DNA of 62,968 nucleotides, taken from Pseudanabaena sp. M085S1SP2A07QC. GTDB lineage: Bacteria; Cyanobacteriota; Cyanobacteriia; Pseudanabaenales; Pseudanabaenaceae. The stretch is from assembly GCA_020404895.1 (NCBI GenBank), contig JADBWK010000029.1:1-62968 (forward strand), in the 5' to 3' direction. A program made the position numbers and the translations under genes. Shown one piece after another: positions 18,234-26,790 of this stretch (position 1 is the first letter of the stretch; the number at the start of each line of letters is the position of its first letter). Below the pieces are notes generated by a model. It was not told where the DNA came from, searched no databases, and saw only the letters and a program-made list of their open reading frames with translations.

Positions 18234-18679
18234 AATTCCACACCAATATCATCAGGAAAACTCAAGTCAAGCAACTGCTCAAGGCTATAAGGACATTCAT
18301 TGGGCAAGATACTTTTCTTGATTGGGGTTTCCGCTAAAATTAGCGCCAATCCTAAGCGATATCCCTTAAGCAGGGCTTTTTCTAAGTAAGATTTTAAGCT
18401 AGGGTTATCCGCTAACAGATCTAGAATTTCTTCTCTTTGCAACTGAATTGTGACCTGCCAACTGCGAGATCGCTTTGTGGGTTGATACTGCCATTTCAAA
18501 AGATGTCCAATCAATACACCCAATCGATTCGATAATTCTTGCTGCTTTTGCTTACCCAAAGCCCCTATTTCCTCAACCAAATTCAACAAATCCAAGCTAT
18601 CTAAATGTCCTAAGGACAGAAGCTTGGACTGCTCCAATGTCCAGCCATAAAAATCTGTCTCGTATAGTCCTGTGTTCAT
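18230..18679 (-). CDS. DUF29 family protein
   Basis: 149-residue soluble protein with the DUF29 signature: YETDFYGWTLEQSKLLSLGHLDSLDLLNLVEEI, HLLKWQYQP, SW, and a PYSLEQLLD end. DUF29 is abundant in cyanobacteria and has no established function. It overlaps the SLH lipoprotein gene downstream by 4 bp. Confidence 0.88.
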   Translation of the reverse strand: MNTGLYETDFYGWTLEQSKLLSLGHLDSLDLLNLVEEIGALGKQKQQELSNRLGVLIGHLLKWQYQPTKRSRSWQVTIQLQREEILDLLADNPSLKSYLEKALLKGYRLGLALILAETPIKKSILPNECPYSLEQLLDLSFPDDIGVEF

Positions 18680-18713
18680 AGCATTTCTTTATTTGTGTTT
18701 TTTAGCTGTTAGT

Positions 18714-20519
18714 TCAAGAAGCATTGCCATCAATCTCAACAAGATTGGTGGTAGGAGGCAACAACGGCACAATCACAGGCAATACACAGGCAATTTCAGG
18801 GCGGAAATTAGCATAACGGCTACTTCGCACAGCAATAATTTCTGCCTGAATATCTTGAGTGCTTTCGCCTAGGCATAACAGTAAATGTGTAGTTAGCTCT
18901 AAGCTTGCCTCAAAGGTAGGATGTACAACTTCCTTGGCTCCAAGTTGATACAGCGTATCAATATCAGCATCTTTTTCCGCTCTGACGACAATATCAATTG
19001 CTGGAGAAATAGAGATAGCTCTCTGCACCGCCAATCTAGTGGCGATCGGGTCAGAGATAGCGATTAAAATCGATCGCGCATGGGCTATTTCCGCTTTTTC
19101 AAGGACAAAAGGGCTGGAGCAATTGCCATATAGATAGGGGATATTTTGCGATCGCAGAATTTCTACCTTAGACTCGGCATCCTCAATTACCAGCACAGGA
19201 TAGCCCTTAGACTGCAACAAAGTTACAATGCCTTGCCCAATTCGACCATAACCGCAGACCACCACATGATCCTTAAGCTCGGCATTGGCGGAAAGCTCTT
19301 GGGGCATATCTAGCTTGTTCATCCATGCTTTCAGGAATGGCACTTTTTCGAGTAATTCTAAAATCTGTGGTGTCGCCTTCAGCAAGAATGGTGTAATCAC
19401 CAGCGTTACAGCCGTTGTCCCCAAAATCAGTAAGTACACTCGACGCGAAACCAAACCTAGCTTCTGTCCTTCACTAGCGAGTACAAACGAAAATTCTCCA
19501 ATCTGAGCTAAGCCTAGTCCCGCAAAAATAGCAACGCGCAAGGGATATCGAAAAATACTGACTAAAGGCACAACGATTAAAAATTTACCGATCATCACGA
19601 TCGCGACCAGACTGAGAATTAATTCCCAATTCTGAATCAGAAATACAGGATCGATGAGCATCCCGATCGCGGCAAAAAACAAGGTGGCAAATACATCCCG
19701 CAAAGGTTCGACATAGGTGAGAGCTTGATCGGCGTACTCCACCTCGGAAATCATCAAACCTGCAACGAATGCGCCCATTTCAATCGACAAGCCTAAAGAC
19801 TCGGTTAGGAGCGCAATCCCTAAGCACAACACAATTACACTTAGCAAAAATAATTCGCGGCTTTCGGTACTCGCTACCCATCGCAAAAACGGCGGGATCA
19901 CCCAAATCCCTGCCGCGATCGCGCCACCAGCAAATAAAGCAGTCACTGACAAAGCTTTGATCACTTCGATGCCCACTGACTCAGGATGATCGAGCGCAGG
20001 CAAAACCGCCAACATCAATCCCAGTGCTAGATCTTGGATGATCAACATTCCTAATGTGACTTGTCCCTGTGCGGACTCAGTGGCATTGGTTTCCATCAAG
20101 CTGCGCAGCACTACTGCCGTTGATGATAGCGACAAAATTCCGCCTAAGAAGATTCCTTGGGTTGGTGTCTCGACCCATCCTACAAATACTGATACGGCTG
20201 TGGTAAGGGCGATCGTGAGCAAGACTTGTAAAGTACCACCGCCAAGGGCGATCGCTCTCACTTTATTCAATTGCTTGAGTGAGAACTCAACGCCGAGGGC
20301 AAACAGCAAAAAAGCAACCCCAAACTGAGCGAGGGTTTCTACCTGTATCAATTCTTTGATCAGCCCTAAACCTGTGGGACCAACGACGATGCCGCCAAAG
20401 ATGTAACCCAATAAAACTGGTAATCGCAGCGCCGCCGCTAATAATCCGCCAAAGGAAGCAGCCGCAAGAACAGTTACTAAATCAACAATTAACCGAAAAT
20501 CTTCTTGCACAGAAACCAA
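18714..20519 (-). CDS. CPA2 cation:proton antiporter with TrkA-N domain
   Basis: 601-residue membrane transporter of the KefB/CPA2 group. Residues about 8-385 form a dozen or so helices, with the family segments GYIFGGIVVGPTGLG and LGGILSLSSTAVVLR. From about 415 a cytosolic RCK/TrkA-N Rossmann domain begins (VVCGYGRIGQGIVTLL) for NAD(H) or nucleotide gating. Likely exchanges K+ or Na+ for protons for pH and ion homeostasis. It is divergent from the P-loop NTPase locus, 157 bp away. Cation choice cannot be read from sequence. Confidence 0.9.
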   Translation of the reverse strand: MVSVQEDFRLIVDLVTVLAAASFGGLLAAALRLPVLLGYIFGGIVVGPTGLGLIKELIQVETLAQFGVAFLLFALGVEFSLKQLNKVRAIALGGGTLQVLLTIALTTAVSVFVGWVETPTQGIFLGGILSLSSTAVVLRSLMETNATESAQGQVTLGMLIIQDLALGLMLAVLPALDHPESVGIEVIKALSVTALFAGGAIAAGIWVIPPFLRWVASTESRELFLLSVIVLCLGIALLTESLGLSIEMGAFVAGLMISEVEYADQALTYVEPLRDVFATLFFAAIGMLIDPVFLIQNWELILSLVAIVMIGKFLIVVPLVSIFRYPLRVAIFAGLGLAQIGEFSFVLASEGQKLGLVSRRVYLLILGTTAVTLVITPFLLKATPQILELLEKVPFLKAWMNKLDMPQELSANAELKDHVVVCGYGRIGQGIVTLLQSKGYPVLVIEDAESKVEILRSQNIPYLYGNCSSPFVLEKAEIAHARSILIAISDPIATRLAVQRAISISPAIDIVVRAEKDADIDTLYQLGAKEVVHPTFEASLELTTHLLLCLGESTQDIQAEIIAVRSSRYANFRPEIACVLPVIVPLLPPTTNLVEIDGNAS

Positions 20520-20675
20520 CTAAAGAACGTTGCCTCCTATACTTTAGCTTGGATTCAGTTGATCAGAAAAGTATGGCAGGGATCGCCTAAATCGTTAAAA
20601 TCGTAATTTCCCTAGCCATTGCTTTCATTGGTATGATGGCATTATCTGCTTACCTAGCTATCATCTGCGGCAATT

Positions 20676-22067
20676 ATGGATCTTGAACTTCTCGCAAAAT
20701 TTCAACAAATTTATAAAGACTTGGATTTGTTCCCGCTAGTTGAAGCCGAGGATATTGAAAAATTTCGCGTGGACTATGGGCTAGAGGTCAAGGTTCGGCT
20801 GAGGCGCGAAATTGAAGCATCCGAAAAAAATGGCAAGTTTATTTTTGCGGGGCATCGTGGTTGTGGTAAGTCTACGCTGTTGAAGCGATTAGCCAATGAA
20901 ATGTCCGATCGCCATTATGTGGTGTTTTTCTCGATCGCTAATTTAATCGAAATGACAGCAGTGACACATACCAATATTTTGTATGCGATCGCTTTGTTGA
21001 TGACTAGTCATGCTCAAAATTTAGGAATTGATGTCGCTGGAGATATTCGTCAAACGGTTTTAGGCTGGAACACTACGACACGCAAACAAATGCAAGGCGA
21101 AGAAACCACAAGAGAGCTAGGCTTTGAGGTTGAATTTTTAGATGTATTTACGGCAAAGTTACAAAGAGAACATTCTTTTCGCGATGAGTTAGAGAAAACT
21201 TTTGAGAAAAAAATTTCTGACTTAGTGGGCAAAATTGATCGTCTTGCGGCTGCCATTCAAATTAAGACAAAGAAGCCTGTAATTGTGATCATTGATGATC
21301 TTGATAAGTTAGATCTGCCATTGGTTGAAGCAATTTATCGCAATAATATCAAAGCCTTATTTTCGCCCCAGATTCGGATTGTTTTTACGATTTCTATTTC
21401 GGCAATACAAGAGCCGCAGGTAATGGGAGCGCTCAACTTGGAAAGGGTGATACGTCCACACCTATTTCCTGTGACTAAGTTCTTTCCAAAAGACGATCGC
21501 CATAATCCAGAAGTAGAACCAATCGCCAAAAATCTAAATATATTCCTGAAGGTATTAGAAAAACGGATTCCTGAAGGATTGATCGAGCCGCAAACTGCCC
21601 ATGCGATGGTCTTAAAGAGTGGTGGGGTGATGCGGGAATTGCTACGAATTGCGCGGGAATGCTGCACAGAATGTATGGTGCAAATCGAAATCGAACCAGA
21701 TCGCGAAGACATCATAATCAATGAAGAAATTCTCAATATTGCCTTACAGAATTTGCGCCATGATTTTGCTCGACAGATTGGGAGCGGTCTCTATGACTTG
21801 CTAATAGAAGTTTATGAAACGGCAGAAGCTGTAAATGACACTAATTTCATTAGGATGTTGCAGACGTTGATGATATTAGAGTATGAGAATGCATCTCTTT
21901 GGTATGATCTCCATCCGATTGTGGCTGATTTACTGAAACAGAAAAAACTCATCAATTCTAAAATCAGTAGACCAAGTTTTAACTTTAATATCAGTCATGA
22001 TTCACATCGAAGAAAAGAAGCTCTACTAGAAAGAATAAATAAAGAATTAGCAAAGCTTGAGGAATAG
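20676..22067 (+). CDS. P-loop NTPase, Cdc6/Orc or STAND-like
   Basis: 463-residue AAA/STAND-type ATPase of unknown role. Walker A is GHRGCGKST (residues 59-67); Walker B is PVIVIIDDLDKLD (about 202-214); a sensor-like FTISIS follows. A long charged helical insertion (about 140-195) separates the two. The C-terminal region ends in a winged-helix-like segment with LEYENASLWYDLHPIVADLL, a motif I associate with a group of prokaryotic Orc/KAP-like NTPases. Two small genes follow closely on the same strand and share a motif with each other, suggesting a three-gene accessory (possibly defence) unit. Confidence 0.75.
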   Translation: MDLELLAKFQQIYKDLDLFPLVEAEDIEKFRVDYGLEVKVRLRREIEASEKNGKFIFAGHRGCGKSTLLKRLANEMSDRHYVVFFSIANLIEMTAVTHTNILYAIALLMTSHAQNLGIDVAGDIRQTVLGWNTTTRKQMQGEETTRELGFEVEFLDVFTAKLQREHSFRDELEKTFEKKISDLVGKIDRLAAAIQIKTKKPVIVIIDDLDKLDLPLVEAIYRNNIKALFSPQIRIVFTISISAIQEPQVMGALNLERVIRPHLFPVTKFFPKDDRHNPEVEPIAKNLNIFLKVLEKRIPEGLIEPQTAHAMVLKSGGVMRELLRIARECCTECMVQIEIEPDREDIIINEEILNIALQNLRHDFARQIGSGLYDLLIEVYETAEAVNDTNFIRMLQTLMILEYENASLWYDLHPIVADLLKQKKLINSKISRPSFNFNISHDSHRRKEALLERINKELAKLEE

Positions 22068-22072
22068 AGTTA

Positions 22073-22438
22073 ATGGGCAAAATCTATAAACGCTTTGCAA
22101 ATTTCAAAAAACTGAGAGTTAAACAAATTCAGAATCTTTCTGGTGCTTTGTCTGAACAAATTATTATGGTTGTTGACAATGAAATTATGAGGGTTAAAGA
22201 AGAGATATCTGAACAGATTACAGAAATTACTGAGGACATCAACGACAACCAGTCTATGACGGTTCTAGATTTAAAACGCCTAAAACAAAAGCTTTTGCTG
22301 TTAGCGGTAGATATTGTTTACGAACCAGAAGAAGACCAGTCTACTAGAGGGACAACCTATAATATCAATGCCCCTGTTGGTCAGCTAAACACTGGTAAAG
22401 TTGATGTTCAGGGCGATAGTATAGGTAGAAAAGAATAA
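22073..22438 (+). CDS. Small coiled-coil protein with C-terminal VGQ/GD-IG motif
   Basis: 121-residue protein of unknown function, 5 bp after the NTPase gene. N-terminal two thirds are predicted helical/coiled coil (LRVKQIQNLSGALSEQI, VKEEISEQITEITEDI). The C-terminus ends in a beta-like Gly/Asn motif, YNINAPVGQLNTGKV then DVQGDSIG. The same motif opens the next protein, so the two may associate through it. Placement at the extreme C-terminus next to a partner carrying it at the N-terminus is reminiscent of prokaryotic homotypic signalling motifs; that is inference. Confidence 0.65.
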   Translation: MGKIYKRFANFKKLRVKQIQNLSGALSEQIIMVVDNEIMRVKEEISEQITEITEDINDNQSMTVLDLKRLKQKLLLLAVDIVYEPEEDQSTRGTTYNINAPVGQLNTGKVDVQGDSIGRKE

Positions 22439-22466
22439 ATTTTAATCATAGAAAATATAAATCCAA

Positions 22467-22838
22467 ATGTCAGAATCTACTTTCAACTTTAAAGCTGCGG
22501 TTGGTCAGATAATTACGGGTGACATTAGTATCAATGGTGACAATATTGGTATTCAAAATAATTGTCCTGAAGCAAATCAAGAACTTATTGAACTAGCCAA
22601 TCAACTCGAAAATATTATCAAAAATATTCAGGGTCAAATGAATCTTGATCCAATTAAACAAGCAGATCAAATCATTACTGTTCAAGTTGCCCAACAGGAG
22701 ATTGAACAGCAAACTAATCTTAGAGGTCGCCTTGTTGCTGCTATAAAAGCTGGCACTTTTGAAACTATTAAGCAATTGACTCAACATCCCTTAGTTCAGA
22801 TTTTACTCGAAGCTTTTAAAGCAGGGATTGAAATTTAA
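22467..22838 (+). CDS. Small protein with N-terminal VGQ/GD-IG motif and helical C-terminus
   Basis: 123-residue protein. It begins with FNFKAAVGQIITGDISING and DNIGIQNN, aligning with the C-terminus of the preceding protein at about 12 of 22 positions. Next comes a helical segment (ANQELIELANQLENIIKNI) and a C-terminus, LRGRLVAAIKAGTFETIKQL with HPLVQILLEAFK, of a type recurrent in uncharacterised cyanobacterial proteins near NTPase or pentapeptide effectors. Function unknown; likely a partner of the NTPase. Confidence 0.65.
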   Translation: MSESTFNFKAAVGQIITGDISINGDNIGIQNNCPEANQELIELANQLENIIKNIQGQMNLDPIKQADQIITVQVAQQEIEQQTNLRGRLVAAIKAGTFETIKQLTQHPLVQILLEAFKAGIEI

Positions 22839-22850
22839 ATACTATTCGAA

Positions 22851-23423
22851 ACTAGGAGCAGACCATCCCAAAATCGAAACAGTCTCGCATTACTTTCCTA
22901 ATTGCAAGGGAAGTACAGCGAAGCCGAACCACTCTATGTGCGATCGCTCGAAATCAAGGAACGCCAACTAGGAGCAGACCATCCAGATGTCGCCCAAAGA
23001 CTCAACAATCTCGCAGAACTTTACCGAGCACAAGGGAAGTATAGCGAAGCCGAACCTCTCTATCTGCGATCGCTCGAAATCTTGGAACGCCAACTAGGAG
23101 CAGACCATTCCGATGTCGCCTCCAGTCTCAACAATCTCGCATACCTTTACCAATCACAAGAGAAGTACAGCGAAGCCGAAGCACTCTATTTGCGATCGCT
23201 CGAAATCTTGGAACGACAACTAGGAGCAGACCATCCAGATGTCGCAAATAGTCTCAACAATCTCGCAGAACTTTACCGAGCGCAAGGGAAGTACAGCGAA
23301 GCCGAACCACTCTATGTGCGAGCTATCCAAATTCTAGAGAAAGCGCTTGGTTCCGATCATCCCAATACAGTCACAGTCCGCCAAAATTATGAGACTATGC
23401 GCGAAAACATGAAGGAGGCATAA
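22851..23423 (+). pseudogene. Truncated TPR (kinesin-light-chain type) gene
   Basis: The open part (from a TTG at 22902; 173 residues) is four 42-residue tetratricopeptide repeats, each with GKYSEAEPLYLRSLEI and LNNLAELYRAQ. Upstream, 22851-22901 contains a degraded repeat unit in another frame (CTAGGAGCAGACCATCC then a shortened segment), so the 5' end of a longer TPR protein has been lost. Such repeats are common in cyanobacterial NB-ARC, CHAT or kinase fusions. An AAGGAGG near its end serves the downstream hicA remnant. Confidence 0.7.
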
Positions 23424-23531
23424 ATGGGGGAACATGAAAAATTTAGGCAAAAATTGCTGGATGGTGGCAGCGACAACAGTATTGATTTTGACATCTTCAG
23501 ATATAAACTCAAAGAAAATGACACCAATTAA
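23424..23531 (+). pseudogene. Truncated HicA toxin
   Basis: 35-codon frame with a strong AAGGAGG at 23412-23418. The peptide MGEHEKFRQKLLDGG then SDNSIDFDIFRYKL matches the N-terminal third of HicA mRNA interferases (the K-L-L-x-G-x-S-D-x-x-I-x-F-x-x-L pattern). It then stops, losing the catalytic GSHHxF region. Its end overlaps the ATG of the intact hicB. So the toxin is broken and the antitoxin retained. Confidence 0.65.
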
Positions 23532-23733
23532 ATACGAATTAATTGTTTATTGGAGTGAAGCAGATGAAGCCTTCATCGTTGAAGTTCCTGAACTTGCAGG
23601 TTGTATGGCAGATGGACAGAGCTATGCCGAAGCAGTAGCCAATGCCGAAATCATCATTCAAGAATGGATAGAAACTGCAAAAGTGCTAGGTAGAGTCATC
23701 CCCACACCCAAAGGACGGTTGATGTACGCCTGA
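23518..23733 (+). CDS. hicB: HicB-family antitoxin (solo)
   Basis: 71-residue protein with the partial RNase-H fold of HicB: YELIVYWSEADEAFIVEVPELAGCMADGQSYAEAVANA then AEIIIQEWIETA. The ATG at 23518 is chosen because family homology begins there and it overlaps the end of the hicA remnant (toxin-then-antitoxin order of hicAB). A longer frame from 23434 is mostly the hicA remnant in another phase. With no functional HicA beside it, it may act as an orphan antitoxin. Confidence 0.82.
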   Translation: MTPIKYELIVYWSEADEAFIVEVPELAGCMADGQSYAEAVANAEIIIQEWIETAKVLGRVIPTPKGRLMYA

Positions 23734-23801
23734 GAGCAAGGAAAAAGGAAAAGGGTAAAAGGAAAATACGCTAAAGCAAATCTTGATGAACTATGCGGCA
23801 T

Positions 23802-24368
23802 CTAAACACCTAGCAAATTATTCACAGACATGACAAAGCCTTCAAGGACTGTAGATGCGATCGCTTCATCTGCAACATAGATTTTGCGAGAGTCTTGAGT
23901 CAACACCACAATCAAACGCTCTTCAGTGAAAATTAACCAAACTTCTTGGCATCCAGACCTTAAATATTCACTAGCTTTTGCAAATACTTCATTAGCAACA
24001 TCAGTCGGCGAGATCACTTCAGCTATTAACGGAAAACTTTGGGGTAAGGTTGACAAATCACCATATTGGGTAAGTAACTCAGCAGGAAGGTAAGCAACAT
24101 CAGGTCTGCGCCCTTGTTCTAAGGTTCGACAAGGAACTTCTGTATATACTTCACCGCCAATACCAGAGCTTTCGATATGATTGCCCCAATGCCTCGCAAC
24201 CCTACTTTGCACCCGACCATGTTGTAATGTCATACCTGTTTTTTCGATTAAATTTCCATTGACCCATTCGATTCCGCCTGATGGTGGATTATTTGCCCAT
24301 TCGTCAAGGGAAATAGGTTGGGGGATGGTTACTTCTTCTACTTTTTCAGCGATCGCTATGCTAACCAT
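23802..24368 (-). CDS. Uma2 family (DUF820) nuclease-like protein
   Basis: 188-residue protein of the cyanobacterial Uma2/DUF820 family, a PD-(D/E)XK-fold group present in many copies per genome. Visible pieces: YEWV-like GGIEWVNGNLIEK, QHGRVQSRVARHW, RRPDVAYLPAE (Asp), and the Glu-containing strand PLIAEVISPTD, then KASEYLRSGCQEVWLI. The usual E-x-K Lys is not obvious, as in much of this family. Function is not established. Confidence 0.9.
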   Translation of the reverse strand: MVSIAIAEKVEEVTIPQPISLDEWANNPPSGGIEWVNGNLIEKTGMTLQHGRVQSRVARHWGNHIESSGIGGEVYTEVPCRTLEQGRRPDVAYLPAELLTQYGDLSTLPQSFPLIAEVISPTDVANEVFAKASEYLRSGCQEVWLIFTEERLIVVLTQDSRKIYVADEAIASTVLEGFVMSVNNLLGV

Positions 24369-24507
24369 AATTTTCAGCAGGCTAAGTTGATTTGATTATA
24401 CTTAAACCCAAATAATTAAAAGCGGCGCTTTCGTTCTTTGGAAAAAGAAAATTTATTTTTTGCTTGTCAATATTGCACACTGTGTTATCATTAGATTCGC
24501 GAGTTAA

Positions 24508-24581
24508 GGGCTTGTAGCTCAGTGGACTAGAGCACGTGGCTACGGACCACGGTGTCGGGGGTTCGAATCCCTCCTGGCCCG
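24508..24581 (+). tRNA. tRNA-Arg (anticodon ACG)
   Basis: A 74-nt cloverleaf: D arm GCTCAGTGGACTAGAGC, anticodon stem CGTGG/CCACG with loop CTACGGA (anticodon ACG), T arm GGGGG-TTCGAAT-CCCTC, discriminator G. The CCA end is not encoded. The acceptor stem has one U-U mismatch (position 6 with 67) and one G-U next to it. It reads CGN Arg codons after A34-to-I editing by TadA. Confidence 0.93.
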
Positions 24582-24593
24582 TTCTAAATAATA

Positions 24594-24621
24594 AAAAAAG
24601 CAGCGCTAGGCGCTGCTTTTT
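24594..24621. terminator. Bidirectional terminator
   Basis: AAAAAAGCAGCGC-TAG-GCGCTGCTTTTTT: a textbook hairpin with A and T tracts between the tRNA and the convergent LCP gene, serving both. Confidence 0.85.
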
Positions 24622-25725
24622 TTATTGAGGGTTTTGTTTAGTTGTAAATTTATCTGCGATCGCCTGATCGACATCATCGGGAGTCACAATCCAATAACTA
24701 AAGCGAAACTCATTTGGCTCACTAGGTCTACCCTTCAGGCTAGAGGATTGGATTTGGTCAGGTTTTAAAGTCATACTAAAAGTTGCGATCGCCATCATCT
24801 CGTCAAAACTGAGATTAGAGTCCACATGTTTTTGCATGACGTTAATCAGATTAGGAAGATTCAGCAACACCGAAGGATTAGCAATTTTCGCCTTCACAGC
24901 CTTCAAGACAATCTGTTGTCGCTTAATCCGCCCGATATCTCCCTCTTCATCATGGCGAAATCTAGAGAATCCTTCAGCCTGTTCCCCATTTAACGTCTGC
25001 ACACCTGCATAAAGATCGATATTGAGCTTTTGAGTATTGTCTTTGTACTTCATTCGCTTTGGTACATTCACCTCAATACCGCCTAGGGCATCCACTAAAG
25101 CTGATAGCCCAGAGGTATCTACACGCACATAGCGATCGATTTCAACACCATTAAGTTTCTCAGAAACAACCTCTTGCGCAAGCGAAGAGCCACCATAGAC
25201 ATTCGCTGCGTTAATTTTGGTCACCCCATAGCCTGGGATCGGCACTTGCGTATCGCGAGGGATGGACAGCATCTGCACAGAGCGATCAATAGGATCGAGA
25301 CGAATTAGCAGCATACTATCGCTACGACCATTAAAGGATGCTGGAGAGCCTATGGGAGCATCAAGGACTCGATCTACACCCATAACCAAAATCTGATAGG
25401 GTCGTTCTAACTTGCGTCCCAACCCCTCCATCAAGACTTCTTCGGGTTTGCGACCTGACAACAAACCACCCCAATCTAAAGCGTTAATCGGGATGATCCG
25501 ACCTAAAAGAGTACCAGCACCAATAGAAACTAATAGGGATAAGGTAAACGTAATTTTTGCAAAGGGGATGCGCTTAATATTTGTAATAGTTTTAGTAATA
25601 GTTGTGGGAACTGCATCGATTTGCAATGGTTCTAGTAAATTAATAGGCAAATCAGCCCGATTGGTTGTATCGGCTGACCGAATTTTGGATGCAGTTATCG
25701 GTCTATTACTCACACACCACTCCAT
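24622..25725 (-). CDS. LytR-CpsA-Psr (LCP) family protein
   Basis: 367-residue membrane-anchored phosphotransferase-like protein; LCP enzymes attach glycopolymers to peptidoglycan or other carriers. One N-terminal helix (about residues 60-80), then the LCP domain: ILVMGVDR, SDSMLLIRLDP, MLSIPRDTQVPIPG with the conserved Arg/Asp, ETIKLNAAN-like KINAANVYGG, and LNGEQAEGFSRFRHDEEGDIGRIKRQQ. The ATG at 25723-25725 is preferred over a TTG 15 codons upstream that would run into the divergent gene's leader. It is divergent, 49 bp from the nucleotidyltransferase start. Confidence 0.9.
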   Translation of the reverse strand: MEWCVSNRPITASKIRSADTTNRADLPINLLEPLQIDAVPTTITKTITNIKRIPFAKITFTLSLLVSIGAGTLLGRIIPINALDWGGLLSGRKPEEVLMEGLGRKLERPYQILVMGVDRVLDAPIGSPASFNGRSDSMLLIRLDPIDRSVQMLSIPRDTQVPIPGYGVTKINAANVYGGSSLAQEVVSEKLNGVEIDRYVRVDTSGLSALVDALGGIEVNVPKRMKYKDNTQKLNIDLYAGVQTLNGEQAEGFSRFRHDEEGDIGRIKRQQIVLKAVKAKIANPSVLLNLPNLINVMQKHVDSNLSFDEMMAIATFSMTLKPDQIQSSSLKGRPSEPNEFRFSYWIVTPDDVDQAIADKFTTKQNPQ

Positions 25726-25774
25726 AACTTCTATAATGCTCAACAAACAACATATACCGCAAGTCAACAACTCT

Positions 25775-26731
25775 ATGCAAGCTGTAATTATTGCTGGTGG
25801 AAAAGGAACACGCCTCAGACCCTTGACCTATGGCTGCCCTAAGCCAATGCTACCTCTGGTTGATCGTCCATTTTTAGAGTGGATGATCAATCGTTGTCGT
25901 GAAGCTAGTGTCTGCGACATTTTACTAAACGTACAGTATCAAGCGCGACAAGTAATCGATTATTTTGGGGATGGCGATCGCTTTGGGGTGAAAATTCGCT
26001 ATGTCGAAGAGTCAACCCCTCTCGATACCGCAGGTGCAATTAAGCTAGCAGAGCCATATTTCACTGGTGAGTCATTGATTGTATTCAATGCTGATATTCT
26101 TACTAATTTAGACTTGACGGCGCTGATAAAGTTTCATAAGGAAACGCAATCTGATGCAACTTTGACCTTGACAAGAGTTCCAGATATTACGCCTTTTGGC
26201 TTAGTAGAAATTAATGAGCAAAGTCAGGTACAAGCTTTTCGGGAAAAACCTAACGCAGAGCAAGCGGTAGAATTTTTGGCTCAAGGGATCGATACAATTA
26301 ACGCAGGAACCTATGTTCTTGAACCAAAGATTTTTGACATCTATCCAACGGGTGAGCCTTTAAGCTTTGAAAGGGAGGTTTTTCCCAATGTTTTGGAACG
26401 CGGACTAAAGATGATGGGATTTGTATGGGATGGCTATTGGATGGATATGGGAACACCTGAGAAGTATTTTCAAGCGCAGGTTGATGTTTTGGATGGTCAG
26501 GTTGCCTATGATTTTGGCGATCGCGTTGAGCAGAGAAGTGAAGGTGTTTGGATCGCGAAAACGGCTAAGGTAGGTGAGGGAGCGGTTTTGAATGCGCCTT
26601 GTTATGTGGGAGAAGACGCTTCTATTGGTAAAGATGCTCAAATTCCATCGCAAACTTTAATTGGCGCAAATTCGTTAGTTAATCGGGCGATCGCTTCAGG
26701 CATGTATGCAGCAGGTTCAATGTTAATTTAG
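25775..26731 (+). CDS. NDP-sugar pyrophosphorylase
   Basis: 318-residue nucleotidyltransferase (mannose-1-phosphate guanylyltransferase or glucose-1-phosphate thymidylyltransferase class), making activated sugars for polysaccharides. Motifs: AVIIAGGKGTRLRPLT (nucleotide loop), KPMLPLVDRPFLEWMI, FNADIL (metal Asp), FREKP, and a C-terminal left-handed-beta-helix-like tail. The start is placed at the ATG directly before QAVIIAGG; an upstream frame back to 25412 lies antisense to the LCP gene. Divergence from an LCP gene fits envelope glycan assembly. Confidence 0.88.
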   Translation: MQAVIIAGGKGTRLRPLTYGCPKPMLPLVDRPFLEWMINRCREASVCDILLNVQYQARQVIDYFGDGDRFGVKIRYVEESTPLDTAGAIKLAEPYFTGESLIVFNADILTNLDLTALIKFHKETQSDATLTLTRVPDITPFGLVEINEQSQVQAFREKPNAEQAVEFLAQGIDTINAGTYVLEPKIFDIYPTGEPLSFEREVFPNVLERGLKMMGFVWDGYWMDMGTPEKYFQAQVDVLDGQVAYDFGDRVEQRSEGVWIAKTAKVGEGAVLNAPCYVGEDASIGKDAQIPSQTLIGANSLVNRAIASGMYAAGSMLI

Positions 26732-26737
26732 AACGCA

Positions 26738-26783
26738 AAAAAAGCGGTAGGGGCAATTCATGAATTGCCCCTACCGCTTTTTT
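26738..26783. terminator. 46-bp perfect palindrome
   Basis: AAAAAAGCGGTAGGGGCAAT...complement, no loop. The core TAGGGGCAATTCATGAATTG recurs at 37558-37585 with one change, so it is a dispersed repeat that also serves as a terminator between convergent genes. Confidence 0.8.
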
Positions 26784-26790
26784 GTTTTTT

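Noticed and set aside
22902-23340. Direct repeats of about 126 bp resembling a CRISPR or minisatellite
   Set aside because: They are tetratricopeptide codon repeats in one open frame; no spacers of CRISPR type and no cas genes in the window.
23434-23517. Extended N-terminus of HicB
   Set aside because: This part is the hicA remnant read in another phase; HicB homology starts at 23518.
25412-25774. Long N-terminal extension of the NDP-sugar pyrophosphorylase
   Set aside because: The frame lies antisense to the LCP gene; family homology starts at QAVIIAGG.
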